DNA of 64,000 bases from an uncultured Clostridia bacterium (GTDB taxonomy: Bacteria > Bacillota > Clostridia > Oscillospirales > Ruminococcaceae). The notes below the pieces were generated by a model that made no database searches, had not been told where the DNA came from, and saw only the letters and a program-made list of their open reading frames with translations. The translations under genes were made by a program, and so were the position numbers. The stretch lies in NCBI GenBank assembly GCA_947623585.1, contig CANQHA010000002.1:124001-188000 (forward strand), read 5' to 3'. Of the stretch, positions 54,456 through 63,409 are shown piece after piece. Positions within the stretch are counted from its first letter, which is position 1, and each line of letters begins with the position of its first letter.

Positions 54456-54684
54456 AAAAAGGTATTCGCAAAATCCCGCCTCGGGGCGGAATTTTAGCGA
54501 ATGCTATCGCTCATCACCCCACCCCCGCCGCACTTTCTACGGATAGGGACAAATGAAGAAGCCCCCGCCCCTCGAGGGGCGGGGGCTCTCATACTTAGCC
54601 TTTCCGCAGGCAACATAGCGGGGGTGGGGTGATAGACGATATCATTCTTCTTACCCGCGTGAGCGGGGAAGAAGAATACCTTTT
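54456..54684. repeat. PMR element copy E (full)
   Basis: 229 bp. Left hairpin ATTCGC.AAAT.CCGCC / GGCGG.ATTT.GCGAAT. Centre GCCCCCGCCCC TCGA GGGGCGGGGGC. Right hairpin ATTCTTCTT.CCCGC GTGA GCGGG.AAGAAGAAT, the same stem as the left end of A and C2 but reversed. Its outer tail to about 54790 includes CCGTCAGCTTTGCGCTG and a second GATTGAATACCTTTTT. Confidence 0.85.
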
Positions 54685-54793
54685 ACCCTCTTAGTCTGAT
54701 TTCCGCCGACCGCATGTATAAGCCTGCAAACCGTCAGCTTTGCGCTGCGACGGCTTCGCGTGAGCGGGAAAGATTGAATACCTTTTTCCCCCC

Positions 54794-55969
54794 TCATATC
54801 GCCTCGCTGACGGATATCTCTCCGATCCTTATCGCGACGACGTTATAGTCGCTGTCGGTCGGCACGAGGGTATAGATCATCGACTTTTCGACCGAATCAA
54901 TCGAATCTATCCAATAGGTTATCGGCAGCTTGTAATCGACGGTGACTTCGATAACGCCGTTGTTCTCGACAAAAGAGGTCACCTCGGGGTAGTAAGCCGG
55001 AGACCTCGGGAAAGCCGGTATAGTATACATTCCGGTGTTCTCGTCGAAGTCAAACGAAATTTCGACGTCGCCGACGGTTTTGTGAGTATAGCTGAGCCCC
55101 GGGCCGAACAGCTTGTTTATTCTTCTGTCGACGTCGATATACGAAACCTTATAGTTTCCGCCCGAGTACTCATAATATACCGAGGGGTTGAAGATGATGT
55201 CCCAGCAGGCGGCGGCGATGACCACGTCTTCGTTGAGCGACGACGCTCCGTCAAAGATAGGGGCGTCCGAGGCTACGAGCGGCATCAAAAAGTCTTCAAA
55301 ATATTCCTCACGCTCCGAGGTATCTTTGCTGTTTTCGATAACCTCGGCGATCTTAAAGCCGGTCGCGATGATGCCGATGATCGTAAAAACGAGCACGAAA
55401 AGCCCGAATATAGTCTGCGCGGCATGAGAAAAGCTGACGTTTCGCGAGACCGTCGCGGGGACGGAATACTCGTCCGGCTCGGTAAGGTCGGCGGCGTCCT
55501 CGTCGAGGGCTTCTTTGAGGTCTTCCTCGATCTCCCAGTCAAACTTGAACCTTTCGCGCAGGCGTTGTTTTTCGCTTTCGGTGATCTTTCGCTCGACGAA
55601 TTCCTCATGAGGCATCTCGGGCTTGTCTTTTTGTTTTTCTTCCGCCGAGGGCTTCTTTTCGGGCTTGCTTTCCGGCTTGGGCTCCTTTTTCCGAGGCTTT
55701 TTCCCCTCGGGCTTATCCGCCTTGCTTTCGACCTCTTTAGGCTGCTCGTCGGATTTTTTATCGTCGGTTTTCTGCTCGTCCGGTTTTTGCTCGTCCGATT
55801 TTGCTTCGCTGACCGCGCTTTCGACCTGAGCCTCGGCGTTTGATTCGCCCGAAGATTCGGTATTATCCGCGCCCTGAGCCTCTTCCGAGGTCGCGACTGC
55901 GCCCTCGCCCTGCTCCAGAACGGCCTCGTTTTCTTTTGAGGCTTTTTTCTTTTTGTTCTTTTTCATCAT
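54794..55969 (-). CDS. Membrane protein with long charged N-terminal region
   Basis: 391 residues. A cytoplasmic N-terminal part of about 190 residues is rich in Lys, Glu, Asp, Ser and Pro (repeats such as SDEQKPDEQKTDDKKSDEQ). One membrane helix follows (about 205-228: TIFGLFVLVFTIIGIIATGF), then an outer beta-rich domain of about 160 residues. Not recognised. GAGGACAG precedes the ATG, 16 bases after proA, so it is the last gene of the proline operon. Confidence 0.75.
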   Translation of the reverse strand: MMKKNKKKKASKENEAVLEQGEGAVATSEEAQGADNTESSGESNAEAQVESAVSEAKSDEQKPDEQKTDDKKSDEQPKEVESKADKPEGKKPRKKEPKPESKPEKKPSAEEKQKDKPEMPHEEFVERKITESEKQRLRERFKFDWEIEEDLKEALDEDAADLTEPDEYSVPATVSRNVSFSHAAQTIFGLFVLVFTIIGIIATGFKIAEVIENSKDTSEREEYFEDFLMPLVASDAPIFDGASSLNEDVVIAAACWDIIFNPSVYYEYSGGNYKVSYIDVDRRINKLFGPGLSYTHKTVGDVEISFDFDENTGMYTIPAFPRSPAYYPEVTSFVENNGVIEVTVDYKLPITYWIDSIDSVEKSMIYTLVPTDSDYNVVAIRIGEISVSEAI

Positions 55970-55985
55970 CTGTCCTCGCTTTGAA

Positions 55986-57236
55986 TTATTGACGTATCTG
56001 TCCGTTTCCGTTTATCAGATATTTTACCGTCGTGAGCTCTTTAAGGCCCATCGGGCCCCTTGCGTGCAGCTTTGCGGTCGAAATGCCTATCTCGGCACCG
56101 AGCCCCAGCTCGAAGCCGTCGGTAAATCTCGTTGAAGCGTTGACGTAAACCGCCGCCGCGTCGATGCTCCGCTGAAATTCCTCTGCGGCGGGCAGGCTGT
56201 CGGTGACTATGCACTCCGAGTGGCCCGTCGAATATTTTCTTATATGGTTTATCGCGTCATAGATGTTGTCAACGACCTTTACCGCCAAAATATAATCGAG
56301 ATATTCGGTCGCCCAATCTTCCTCACTTGCGGGCACAACGCAGTCGCCGAGTATCATTTTTGTTATCTCGCAGCCGCGTATTTCGACCTTGTGCGCGTCG
56401 AGACGCTTTTTCAGCTTCGGAAGTATCTCCTCGGCGATATCCCGGTGCAAAAGAACGGTCTCGCAGGCGTTGCAGACGCCCGGGCGCTGAGTTTTCGCAT
56501 TGTCGATAATATCTATCGCCATGGGAATGCTCGCCGCCGAATCGACATAGATATGGCAGTTTCCGACGCCGGTCTCTATGACCGGAACGGTCGAATTTTC
56601 AACGCAGGCTCTTATCAGCCCCGCGCCGCCCCTCGGAATCAAAACGTCGATATATCCGTGGGCTTTCATCATCGCGTTCGCGGCTTCTCTCGAGGTGTCC
56701 GAAAGAAGCTGGATGCAGTCTGCGGGAAGACCCGCTTTTTCAAGGCAGGAGCGCATTATCTCGGCAAGAAAAACGTTTGTGTCCAAAGCGTCGCCCCCTC
56801 CGCGAAGTATCGCCGCGTTGCCGGATTTTAGGCAAAGCGCCGCCGCGTCAACGGTTACGTTCGGGCGGGATTCGTAAATTATCCCGACGACCCCGAGCGG
56901 CACGCGTATCTTTCTGACCCTAAGTCCGTTCGGTCTTGTCTCTCCCGAAACTATTTCTCCGACCGGATCGGTAAGCGATATCACCTGCAAAACTCCCTCG
57001 GCGATGCCCTCAATCCTCTTTTCGTTGAGATAAAGCCTGTCGGCAAGCGAGCTTTTTAAGCCCTTTGCCTCGGCTTTTTTAACGTCGCCGCGGTTCACGG
57101 CTATGATATCGCGCTTTTTTTCGCAAAGCTGCTCCGCGATGAGCTTTAGCGCGAGATTCTTTTTTCCCGAGTCGGCGGCCGCAATTTCCCTTGAAGCCTC
57201 TTTTGCGCGAAGCCCGACGGGTTCAAAATCAAACAT
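55986..57236 (-). CDS. proA: Gamma-glutamyl phosphate reductase
   Basis: 416 residues, aldehyde-dehydrogenase fold. QRPGVCNACETVLLH holds the catalytic cysteine, IPRGGAGLIRACV the substrate loop, and VYVNASTRFTDGFELGLGAEIGIST the C-terminal signature. It reduces glutamyl phosphate to the semialdehyde for proline. Its start overlaps the end of the GNAT gene. Confidence 0.95.
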   Translation of the reverse strand: MFDFEPVGLRAKEASREIAAADSGKKNLALKLIAEQLCEKKRDIIAVNRGDVKKAEAKGLKSSLADRLYLNEKRIEGIAEGVLQVISLTDPVGEIVSGETRPNGLRVRKIRVPLGVVGIIYESRPNVTVDAAALCLKSGNAAILRGGGDALDTNVFLAEIMRSCLEKAGLPADCIQLLSDTSREAANAMMKAHGYIDVLIPRGGAGLIRACVENSTVPVIETGVGNCHIYVDSAASIPMAIDIIDNAKTQRPGVCNACETVLLHRDIAEEILPKLKKRLDAHKVEIRGCEITKMILGDCVVPASEEDWATEYLDYILAVKVVDNIYDAINHIRKYSTGHSECIVTDSLPAAEEFQRSIDAAAVYVNASTRFTDGFELGLGAEIGISTAKLHARGPMGLKELTTVKYLINGNGQIRQ

Positions 57237-57738
57237 TTTCGCACCTCGATTCTTTTTCGCTAAGTCCGTATAAAATCATTTCGGCCTCGTCGCCATAGGA
57301 GTCGGTGACGATCATCGACCCCTCGCGACTCATTCCGAGCTTTTTCATCAGCCCGACCGACCTGATCGGGTCGGTGGTCTCGGCGATGAATTTTTTGACC
57401 GAAAGCTCCCTGAATCCGTAATCTATTACCGCCGAAAGCGCTTCAAAGGCATAGCCCTTCCGCCAAAACGCGCGGTTGAACACCCACCCGAGCTCATAAG
57501 TCCCGGGCGAGGTCGGGTTAAATAGGATATATCCGATCACCTTTCCGCCTTTGAGCTTTGCCGCAAGTGCGCCCTGCTTTTTGATGCAGAAGCCGTTCAG
57601 AAATTCCTCGGTCTGTTCTTTTGAAAACGGCGGTTCTAAAAATTTCATTGTCTCGGCGTCGCCGAGAATTTCATGAAGGTCTTCGGCGTCGCGCGGCTCA
57701 AACCGCCTGATTTCAAGCCGCTCGGTAGTGATAATCAT
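57229..57738 (-). CDS. GNAT-family N-acetyltransferase
   Basis: 169 residues. LEIRRFEPRDAEDLHEILGD at the start and LGWVFNRAFWRKGYAFEALSAVI with the acetyl-CoA loop are typical of the RimJ/RimL-like group; KFIAETTDPIRSVGLMKKLGMSREG follows. The substrate is unknown. It lies between proB (1 base apart) and proA (overlap), so it is made with proline synthesis. Confidence 0.88.
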   Translation of the reverse strand: MIITTERLEIRRFEPRDAEDLHEILGDAETMKFLEPPFSKEQTEEFLNGFCIKKQGALAAKLKGGKVIGYILFNPTSPGTYELGWVFNRAFWRKGYAFEALSAVIDYGFRELSVKKFIAETTDPIRSVGLMKKLGMSREGSMIVTDSYGDEAEMILYGLSEKESRCENV

Positions 57739-57739
57739 A

Positions 57740-58525
57740 TCAGTTTTTCGTTCCGGCGGCGAAAAGCGTGCCGATTATCTTTCCGTCAAAAACGTCGTAG
57801 AGATTGTCGGCCCGGTCGCCGTTTATGATGAGCATATCTATCCCGCTCGCGTTGGCGATCCTCGCCGCCCTAATCTTTGTTGACATTCCGCCGGTGCCGA
57901 GCGTCGTTCCCGCGCCCGAGGCTGATCTTTCAATGTCCTCGGTTATCTTCTCGACACGCGAGATCAGCTTTGCGTCGGGGTTGGTCCTCGGGTTTTTGTC
58001 GTAAAGTCCGTCGATGTCCGACATTATGATGAGCAGGTCGGCGTTCACAATCACCGAGACTATCGCGGCGAGGCTGTCGTTCTCTCCGACCTCAAGCTCC
58101 AGCTCGTCGATGGCGACGACGTCGTTTTCGTTCACAATGGGTATCGCGCCCGAGGCGAGAATTCTTTCAAGCGCGTTGACGACGTTTTCCTTGCGCTCGT
58201 CTGAAAGAACGTATTTTGTCAAAAGCACCTGCGCGACGGTGATGTTGTATTCTCCGAAAAGGCGGTCGTACATATTCATCAGCTCGCACTGGCCGACGGC
58301 GGCGCAGGCCTGCTTTGAGGGGGTGTCTTTAGGTCTTGAGGTCAGGCCCAGCTTTGCCATGCCGAGGCCGATCGCCCCCGACGTCACAAGTATTATCTCT
58401 CTCCCCGAATTTTTTATATCCGAGAGGGTCTTCACAAGGGCTTCGATGTGTCTCAGGTTAAAGCTGCCCGAGGCGTGCGTCAGCGTCGATGTGCCGACTT
58501 TTACGACGACTCTTTTTTTATACAT
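57740..58525 (-). CDS. proB: Glutamate 5-kinase
   Basis: 261 residues, the short form without a PUA domain. VVVKVGTSTLTHASG, LVTSGAIGLGMAKLG, NENDVVAIDEL and GTGGMSTKIRAARIANASG are the kinase signatures. It phosphorylates glutamate, the first and normally proline-inhibited step. The ATG is preceded by GGTGATAAA; the longer frame to 58543 starts with TTG. Confidence 0.94.
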   Translation of the reverse strand: MYKKRVVVKVGTSTLTHASGSFNLRHIEALVKTLSDIKNSGREIILVTSGAIGLGMAKLGLTSRPKDTPSKQACAAVGQCELMNMYDRLFGEYNITVAQVLLTKYVLSDERKENVVNALERILASGAIPIVNENDVVAIDELELEVGENDSLAAIVSVIVNADLLIIMSDIDGLYDKNPRTNPDAKLISRVEKITEDIERSASGAGTTLGTGGMSTKIRAARIANASGIDMLIINGDRADNLYDVFDGKIIGTLFAAGTKN

Positions 58526-58529
58526 TTTA

Positions 58530-59498
58530 TCACCGCTTTGCAACGTTGTTTTTCTCTTTTCCCGAAAGGTATGCGAGCAGATTTTCTCTCACCAAGTCCA
58601 CAAGCCGAATGCGCGTTTCAAGCGGCGCCCAAGCTATATGCGGGGTGATGAAGCAGTTTTTTGCGCCCAGAAGCGGGCAGTATTTATCCATCGGCTCGAC
58701 GGTGAGAACGTCGGCTCCGAAGCCGGCGATTTTTCCCTCGTCGAGGGCTTTTCTCAGCGCCGGCTCGTCGATAGTTCCGCCTCGCGAGGTGTTTATCAGA
58801 AGCGCGGTATTTTTCATCAGCGAAAGGGTCTTTTCGTTGATCAGCTTCTCGGTCTCGGGGGTCAGCGGGCAGTGCAGCGTGACTATATCCGATATTTTAA
58901 GAAGCTGCTCGAGGTTTGTGACATGGATCCCGTCACGGTTTTCGGGCGGGGTCCTTGTGCAGACGGCGACGTTCATTCCGAAAGAGAGGGCTATCTTAGC
59001 GACTGCTTTTCCTATCGCCCCGTAGCCGATTATTCCTATCGTTTTGCCCGAAAGCTCGAAAAGCGGCGGTCCGAAATGAGTGAACAGCTTTGAAAAGCAC
59101 CATTCTCCGTGAGAGGTGTATTCGGAATACTTCGAGACGCTCGAATAGTGGTGAAGTATCAGCGCAAAGGTGTGCTGCGCGACGGAGCTCGTCGAATACC
59201 CCGGAACGTTTGAAACGACGGCACCGCGCTCCTTTGCGGCGGCGACGTCAACGTTATTGTAGCCGGTTGCGAAAACGCCGACGAATTTTAAATTCGGGCA
59301 TTTTTCAAAGACCTCACGTGATATCATGCACTTGTTCGTCAAAACGATCTCGGCGTCTTTAATACGATCGGCGACCTCGTCGGGCTTTGAATAGGCGTAA
59401 ACCTCGGTGTCGCAAAGCGAGGTCAGCGGCTCGAGCGAAACGTCGCCGTCGGTGACGGTCGAAGCGTCCAAAATGACGGCTTTTTTCTTCTCGCTCAT
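58530..59498 (-). CDS. D-2-hydroxyacid dehydrogenase
   Basis: 322 residues. GYGAIGKAVAKIALSFGMNV is the NAD loop, TLHCPLTPETEKLINEKTL and NTSRGGTIDEPALRKAL the family motifs; the catalytic Arg, Glu and His (TPHIAW) are present. It resembles glycerate/hydroxypyruvate-type enzymes, but the substrate is unknown. The ATG after GAGGATCACTGAT overlaps the preceding gene. Five bases from proB, so in the proline operon. Confidence 0.88.
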   Translation of the reverse strand: MSEKKKAVILDASTVTDGDVSLEPLTSLCDTEVYAYSKPDEVADRIKDAEIVLTNKCMISREVFEKCPNLKFVGVFATGYNNVDVAAAKERGAVVSNVPGYSTSSVAQHTFALILHHYSSVSKYSEYTSHGEWCFSKLFTHFGPPLFELSGKTIGIIGYGAIGKAVAKIALSFGMNVAVCTRTPPENRDGIHVTNLEQLLKISDIVTLHCPLTPETEKLINEKTLSLMKNTALLINTSRGGTIDEPALRKALDEGKIAGFGADVLTVEPMDKYCPLLGAKNCFITPHIAWAPLETRIRLVDLVRENLLAYLSGKEKNNVAKR

Positions 59499-59499
59499 A

Positions 59500-59937
59500 T
59501 CAGTGATCCTCAAACGCGTTTTTAATAACGTCGTTGCCGTCGTCGGCCAGCTTTTGCATTTCCGATCTCACCAGCTTGTCGATGTCTTCAAGGTCGTCGG
59601 CGTCGGGCGCAGGTCCTTCAGATGGATTCTCCTGCAATTTTTTCGCTTTTTCTGCTTCGCGCCGGGTCCGCCATTCTCTCAGGCTGACAAAAATCAGCGC
59701 CGCAAACAAAACGATCTCGCAAATCCCAACGGCAAGCGCGGTGAGGTTGTCATGATAAAACTGAAGTATCAGCGTCGCGTCGCAGATAAGCGCCCATATC
59801 AGCGAGGAGACCTCTTTTTTTCTGAAATAGATGAGCAAAAACACGACGGTGGCGAATATGCAAAATCCGATGTGTATTCCGGTCGGCACCGGAGTAAACC
59901 GGCTCCTGAGCATTTCGGTCTGTGAGGGCAGGAACAT
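59500..59937 (-). CDS. Small membrane protein heading the proline operon
   Basis: 145 residues. Three or four membrane helices (GIHIGFCIFATVVFLLIYF, VSSLIWALICDATLILQFY, LTALAVGICEIVLFAALIF) then a charged tail. Not recognised. The ATG follows AAAGGAAGCTGTTTTT; a TTG at 59958 lies on the ribosome site. Its stop overlaps the next start. Confidence 0.75.
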   Translation of the reverse strand: MFLPSQTEMLRSRFTPVPTGIHIGFCIFATVVFLLIYFRKKEVSSLIWALICDATLILQFYHDNLTALAVGICEIVLFAALIFVSLREWRTRREAEKAKKLQENPSEGPAPDADDLEDIDKLVRSEMQKLADDGNDVIKNAFEDH

Positions 59938-59968
59938 AAAAACAGCTTCCTTTCGCAATATTTAGAAC

Positions 59969-59997
59969 AGTATAGCACATATTGAGAAAAAATGCAA
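59969..59997 (-). promoter_or_regulatory. Promoter of the proline operon
   Basis: Minus strand TTGCAT (59997-59992), 17-base spacer, TATACT (59974-59969). The -35 box lies in the edge of the repeat that starts here. Confidence 0.75.
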
Positions 59998-60151
59998 GAT
60001 GGGTGATGTGACCTAAACGGTCACATCAAGAAGATAGAAATTAGAGGTTAGAGGTTAGAGTATCAAGGTGTCGCCTGCGGCGAGGATTCAAAATGCGGGG
60101 GATAATGAGCGGGGTAAGATGTAAGGCGAGGGGCGGGCGACGTTTGGCAGG
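59985..60151. repeat. Flanking repeat of PMR copy F
   Basis: About 165 bases nearly the same as 62738-62904: GCAAGATGGGTGATGTGACC, palindrome GATGTGACC/GGTCACATC (60005-60027), AGAAGATAG, two TTAGAGG units, TCAAGGTGTCGCCTGCGG, and GGCGGGCGACGTTTGG. Not coding. Confidence 0.8.
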
Positions 60152-60378
60152 AAAAAGGTATTCAATCATTCCATCTGGCGATAGAATGATTTCATGCTAT
60201 CGTCTATCACCCCACCCCCACTATGTTGCCTGCGGAGAGGATAAGTATGATAGCCCCCGCCCCTCGAGGGGCGGGGGCTTCGCATTTGTCCCTATTCGTA
60301 GAAAGTGCGGCGGGGGTGGGGTGATTTAAAATAGTATGAAATCTTTACCTCGTGAGAGGGAAAGATTGAATACCTTTT
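60152..60378. repeat. PMR element copy F (full)
   Basis: 227 bp. Left hairpin AATCATTC.ATC / GAT.GAATGATT (minus-strand loop GCCA). Centre GCCCCCGCCCC TCGA GGGGCGGGGGC. Right hairpin AATCTTT.CCTC GTGA GAGG.AAAGATT. Outer tail to about 60420. Confidence 0.85.
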
Positions 60379-60435
60379 ACCCGCTCGGGCGGAGCTTCCG
60401 CCAAACGCAGGTATAACGCGCCTCACCTGCAAATC

Positions 60436-60750
60436 TTACTCTTCCCCCTGCTTTTCCTCCGCCAGCTTTCTCATTCTTTCCCTCGCGGCAAGGTCCTCGG
60501 CCATGAGGTCAAAAACGGCGTCTTCCGAGAGGACGCCCCTTTTCAGACCGTGCGGAAAAAGCCCCGCGTCGTCGGCACGAAGGTCGTCGAGCCATTCTCC
60601 GCCCGAATAATATTCAAAAAGCTCCTTCATGCCGCCGAGCGCGGCCTCATATTTTTCAAGCGCGGAGCTGAGCTGTGAGACAGCCTCCGACGACTCGTCA
60701 AGAAGCCGCTCCATTTTTCTCACGCGCTCGGTCCTTGAAGATATATCCAT
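60436..60750 (-). CDS. DUF4298 protein
   Basis: 104 residues, helical, no membrane segment. RVRKMERLLDESSEAVSQL, YYSGGEWLDDLRADDAGLFP and GVLSEDAVFDLMAED match DUF4298, of unknown function. GGAGGAAAAA precedes the ATG. It follows the P-type ATPase gene by 19 bases and is likely transcribed with it. Confidence 0.82.
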   Translation of the reverse strand: MDISSRTERVRKMERLLDESSEAVSQLSSALEKYEAALGGMKELFEYYSGGEWLDDLRADDAGLFPHGLKRGVLSEDAVFDLMAEDLAARERMRKLAEEKQGEE

Positions 60751-60769
60751 TTTTTCCTCCGAAATCTTC

Positions 60770-62674
60770 TTATTTTTCTTTTCGAGCAGTTACGCCGAGC
60801 GAAAGAATCCTCGGCAAGACCGCCGATACGACTTCAACTGCCGAACCCGCGACAATTCCTATCGAACAGCCCGAGAAAACGCAGAGAAGCGCCGCAGTCA
60901 AAAGCGCGGCCGCCCTTAAAACGGCAAGCGCCGAAAGGCTCAGCTTTTCTAATTTTTCGGCCGAGGCGGAAAGCGAAAGCGCGTGCATGACGTCTCTTAA
61001 ATCGTTTCGCAAAAGCACCGCCGAGGCGCTCTTTTTTGCCGCCTCTGCTCCCGAAGCGAGCGCAAAGGAAAAATCAGCGGCTTTAAGCGCGGCGCAGTCG
61101 CCGACGCCGTCGCCTATCATTATGACCGCTCCGCTTCCGCGAAGCCCGCAGACATACTTCATGATATCCTCGCCCGAAAGCTCGGCTTCGCAGCCCTTTG
61201 CGCCAAGCTCCGAGGCTTCGCTTTCAAGCGCTTCGCCCATGCCGCCGGTCGCAAGGTATGACGGTATGCCGCGCTCGGAAAGCATTTTCACCGCCGCCGA
61301 GGCGTTGGGCTTTATTCTGTCCGAAACCGCAATCAGCCCCAAGGCTTCGTCGGCGCGAAACAGCGCAAACACTGTCTTTTTGCCCTCGCCGAGCCGAGGA
61401 TATTCCCCGGCGAACGGCGAAACGTCTTCATAAAGCGACGAAAGCTCGACCCTGCCGCCGTCTACGATACCGGTCAGCTTTCCCGCAAGGCGCTCGGGCG
61501 CAATGCAGGGCGGAACGGCTATGCCTTTCAAGCGGCACTGCTCGGTCACCGCCTCAAACGGCGGCTCGTAAAACTCCGCGCAAAGCGCGGCCGCAAGGCG
61601 AATCACCGAATCCTCGTCTAAGTCTGAAAGGCTCACGACATCGCAAACGCTCAGCTTGCCGACCGTCGCCGTCCCGGTTCTGTCGATGACCGCGCAGCCG
61701 ACCTTTTCAAGCCTTGAAAGCGCCGACGGGTCTTTGAGCAGAATGCCCTCGGTCTCGGCCTTTGAAGCGGCGGAGAGATCTACCCTCGCCCTTGCAAGAG
61801 AAAAGCCGCAGGGGCAGAGCAAAATGAGCGTTGCGATCGCAAAGAACGCGCCCGAATCTGCTCCCGCCAAGAAAGAGACCGCCGCCGCAATAATTATCGC
61901 GAGCGCGCAGCCTATCAGCCCGCAAGCCCTCGTAAAGCGCCTCGTGAAGCCGTTCTGAAGCGGCTTCTGCGCGGTTTTATAAGAGTATATGAGCCGGTCG
62001 AGGCGGCTTTCGCCGCCCAGTGCGCGGGCTGTCAGAAAGCCGCTGATATTTCTTGAACCCGCAAAAACATAATCGCCCTCGCTTTTGAAAGCCGGCGCCA
62101 GCTCGCCGGTCACCGCCTTTTCGTCGAGGTCGGAGCGTCCGGCAATTATCTCGGCGTCGCAGGGGACCGCGCTGTCGGGGCGTATCGTCAGAATGTCCCC
62201 CTCTTTGACCTCAGAGGCGGGCAGCCTTTCCTCGGCACCGTCTCTGAGAACGGTCGCCTCGCAGAGCTTCATCGACTCCAAAAGCGCAAGCGCGGATTCC
62301 TTGGGCTTAGTCTTCGACGAGGCGTAATCACCAAGCAGCGAAAGCAATATCGCCGCGGAGCAGGGCGCGAACAAAAGCCGCTCGGCGCCGCGCTCGGTGA
62401 AAACTATCATGAAAATCTCATAGAGCGAAAAGCTCAGCCCGAATATCACCGCAAGAACGACGAAAAATTCTTCGTTGAGGCGCTGCGACCGAAAAACGGA
62501 AAAGCCCCGCAAAAAGACCCTTCGGCCGAAAAACGCCGACGGCAGAAACAAAACAAGCTCGATCAGCGCCGCCAAAAAGGGCGCTCCGCCCAAAATACCC
62601 GACGCCGTGAACGCGCAAAGCAGCGCAAACGACGCAAATACCGCTGATATCCCCCAAACCGACGGCCTCGGCAT
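60770..62674 (-). CDS. P1B-like P-type ATPase with altered core motifs
   Basis: 634 residues with about eight membrane helices. VTGELAP (about 189-195) is the actuator loop and LLCPCGFSLA (about 294-303) has the CPC metal motif of P1B pumps. The phosphorylation site reads DRTGT where almost all P-type ATPases have DKTGT, the hinge reads GDGVGDCAAL where GDGVNDAPAL is usual, and the HP motif of the nucleotide domain is not seen. No N-terminal metal-binding domain. It may be a divergent metal pump or one that has lost activity. The ATG follows AAAGGAGAATCATC. Confidence 0.85.
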   Translation of the reverse strand: MPRPSVWGISAVFASFALLCAFTASGILGGAPFLAALIELVLFLPSAFFGRRVFLRGFSVFRSQRLNEEFFVVLAVIFGLSFSLYEIFMIVFTERGAERLLFAPCSAAILLSLLGDYASSKTKPKESALALLESMKLCEATVLRDGAEERLPASEVKEGDILTIRPDSAVPCDAEIIAGRSDLDEKAVTGELAPAFKSEGDYVFAGSRNISGFLTARALGGESRLDRLIYSYKTAQKPLQNGFTRRFTRACGLIGCALAIIIAAAVSFLAGADSGAFFAIATLILLCPCGFSLARARVDLSAASKAETEGILLKDPSALSRLEKVGCAVIDRTGTATVGKLSVCDVVSLSDLDEDSVIRLAAALCAEFYEPPFEAVTEQCRLKGIAVPPCIAPERLAGKLTGIVDGGRVELSSLYEDVSPFAGEYPRLGEGKKTVFALFRADEALGLIAVSDRIKPNASAAVKMLSERGIPSYLATGGMGEALESEASELGAKGCEAELSGEDIMKYVCGLRGSGAVIMIGDGVGDCAALKAADFSFALASGAEAAKKSASAVLLRNDLRDVMHALSLSASAEKLEKLSLSALAVLRAAALLTAALLCVFSGCSIGIVAGSAVEVVSAVLPRILSLGVTARKEK

Positions 62675-62720
62675 GATGATTCTCCTTTCGCAAAACGCAG
62701 AATATGCTGTAATTGTATAA

Positions 62721-62749
62721 ATTATAGCATATTGCGGCAAAAAACGCAA
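62721..62749 (-). promoter_or_regulatory. Promoter of the P-type ATPase operon
   Basis: Minus strand TTGCGT (62749-62744), 17-base spacer, TATAAT (62726-62721). As at 59969, the -35 box lies at the repeat edge. Confidence 0.7.
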
Positions 62750-62904
62750 GATGGGGTGATGTGACCTAAGGGTCACATCAAGAAGATAGGAATTAGAGGT
62801 TAGAGGTTAGAGTTTCAAGGTGTCGCCTGCGGAGAGGGTTTTAAAATGTGGAGGATAATGAGAGGGGTAAGATATACGTCGAGGAGCGGGCGACGTTCGG
62901 TGGG
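62738..62904. repeat. Flanking repeat of PMR copy G
   Basis: Second copy of the block at 59985-60151, with GATGTGACC (62758-62766) / GGTCACATC (62771-62779) and the TTAGAGG units. Confidence 0.8.
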
Positions 62905-63138
62905 AAAAAGGTATTCAATCATTCCATCTGACGATAGAATGATTTCATGCTATCGTTTATCACCCCACCCCCGCAGTACGTTTGACGAATAGGGACAAAT
63001 GCGAACGCCCCCTCCCCTTAAAAGGGGAGGGGGCGGCTCAGTTGCTCAAACCCGCAGGCACAGTAGCGGGGGTGGGGTGATGAGCGATAGCATTCGCTAA
63101 AATTCCGCCCCGAGGCGGGATTTTGCGAATACCTTTTT
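62905..63138. repeat. PMR element copy G (full)
   Basis: 234 bp. Left hairpin as in copy F (minus-strand loop GTCA). Centre GCCCCCTCCCC / GGGGAGGGGGC. Right hairpin ATTCGC.AAAT.CCGCC CCGA GGCGG.ATTT.GCGAAT, the same as the left end of E reversed. From 63139 to 63290 nothing further is seen. Confidence 0.85.
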
Positions 63139-63290
63139 ACAGGTCACCTCGTCTCCCTCCAACCGCATGAACTCCCGCACTCCGCCACCTCACAATATGC
63201 CCTTCCTCTTTCCTCAAAAAATAACCCCTCTTCGTCAAAATATTCAGTTTTCGGGGTTGATTTTTGTTGACAAAAAATTATCACAAGATG

Positions 63291-63319
63291 TTGACATTTT
63301 TCGGAAATAGGAGTACCAT
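63291..63319 (+). promoter_or_regulatory. NCS2 permease promoter
   Basis: TTGACA (63291-63296), 17-base spacer, TACCAT (63314-63319). Confidence 0.55.
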
Positions 63320-63409
63320 ATACATATGCTTTTATTTTAGGGGAATTTTCCCGAAAAGCAAAAATGCGGATTTGATTCACGCTCCGCGCAAAAGAAAGGA
63401 TTGACAAAA

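Noticed and set aside
63320..63409. Purine riboswitch before the NCS2 permease
   Set aside because: The conserved core (TATA...CCTGATATGG type) is absent; only a small GGGGAA/TTCCC hairpin is seen.
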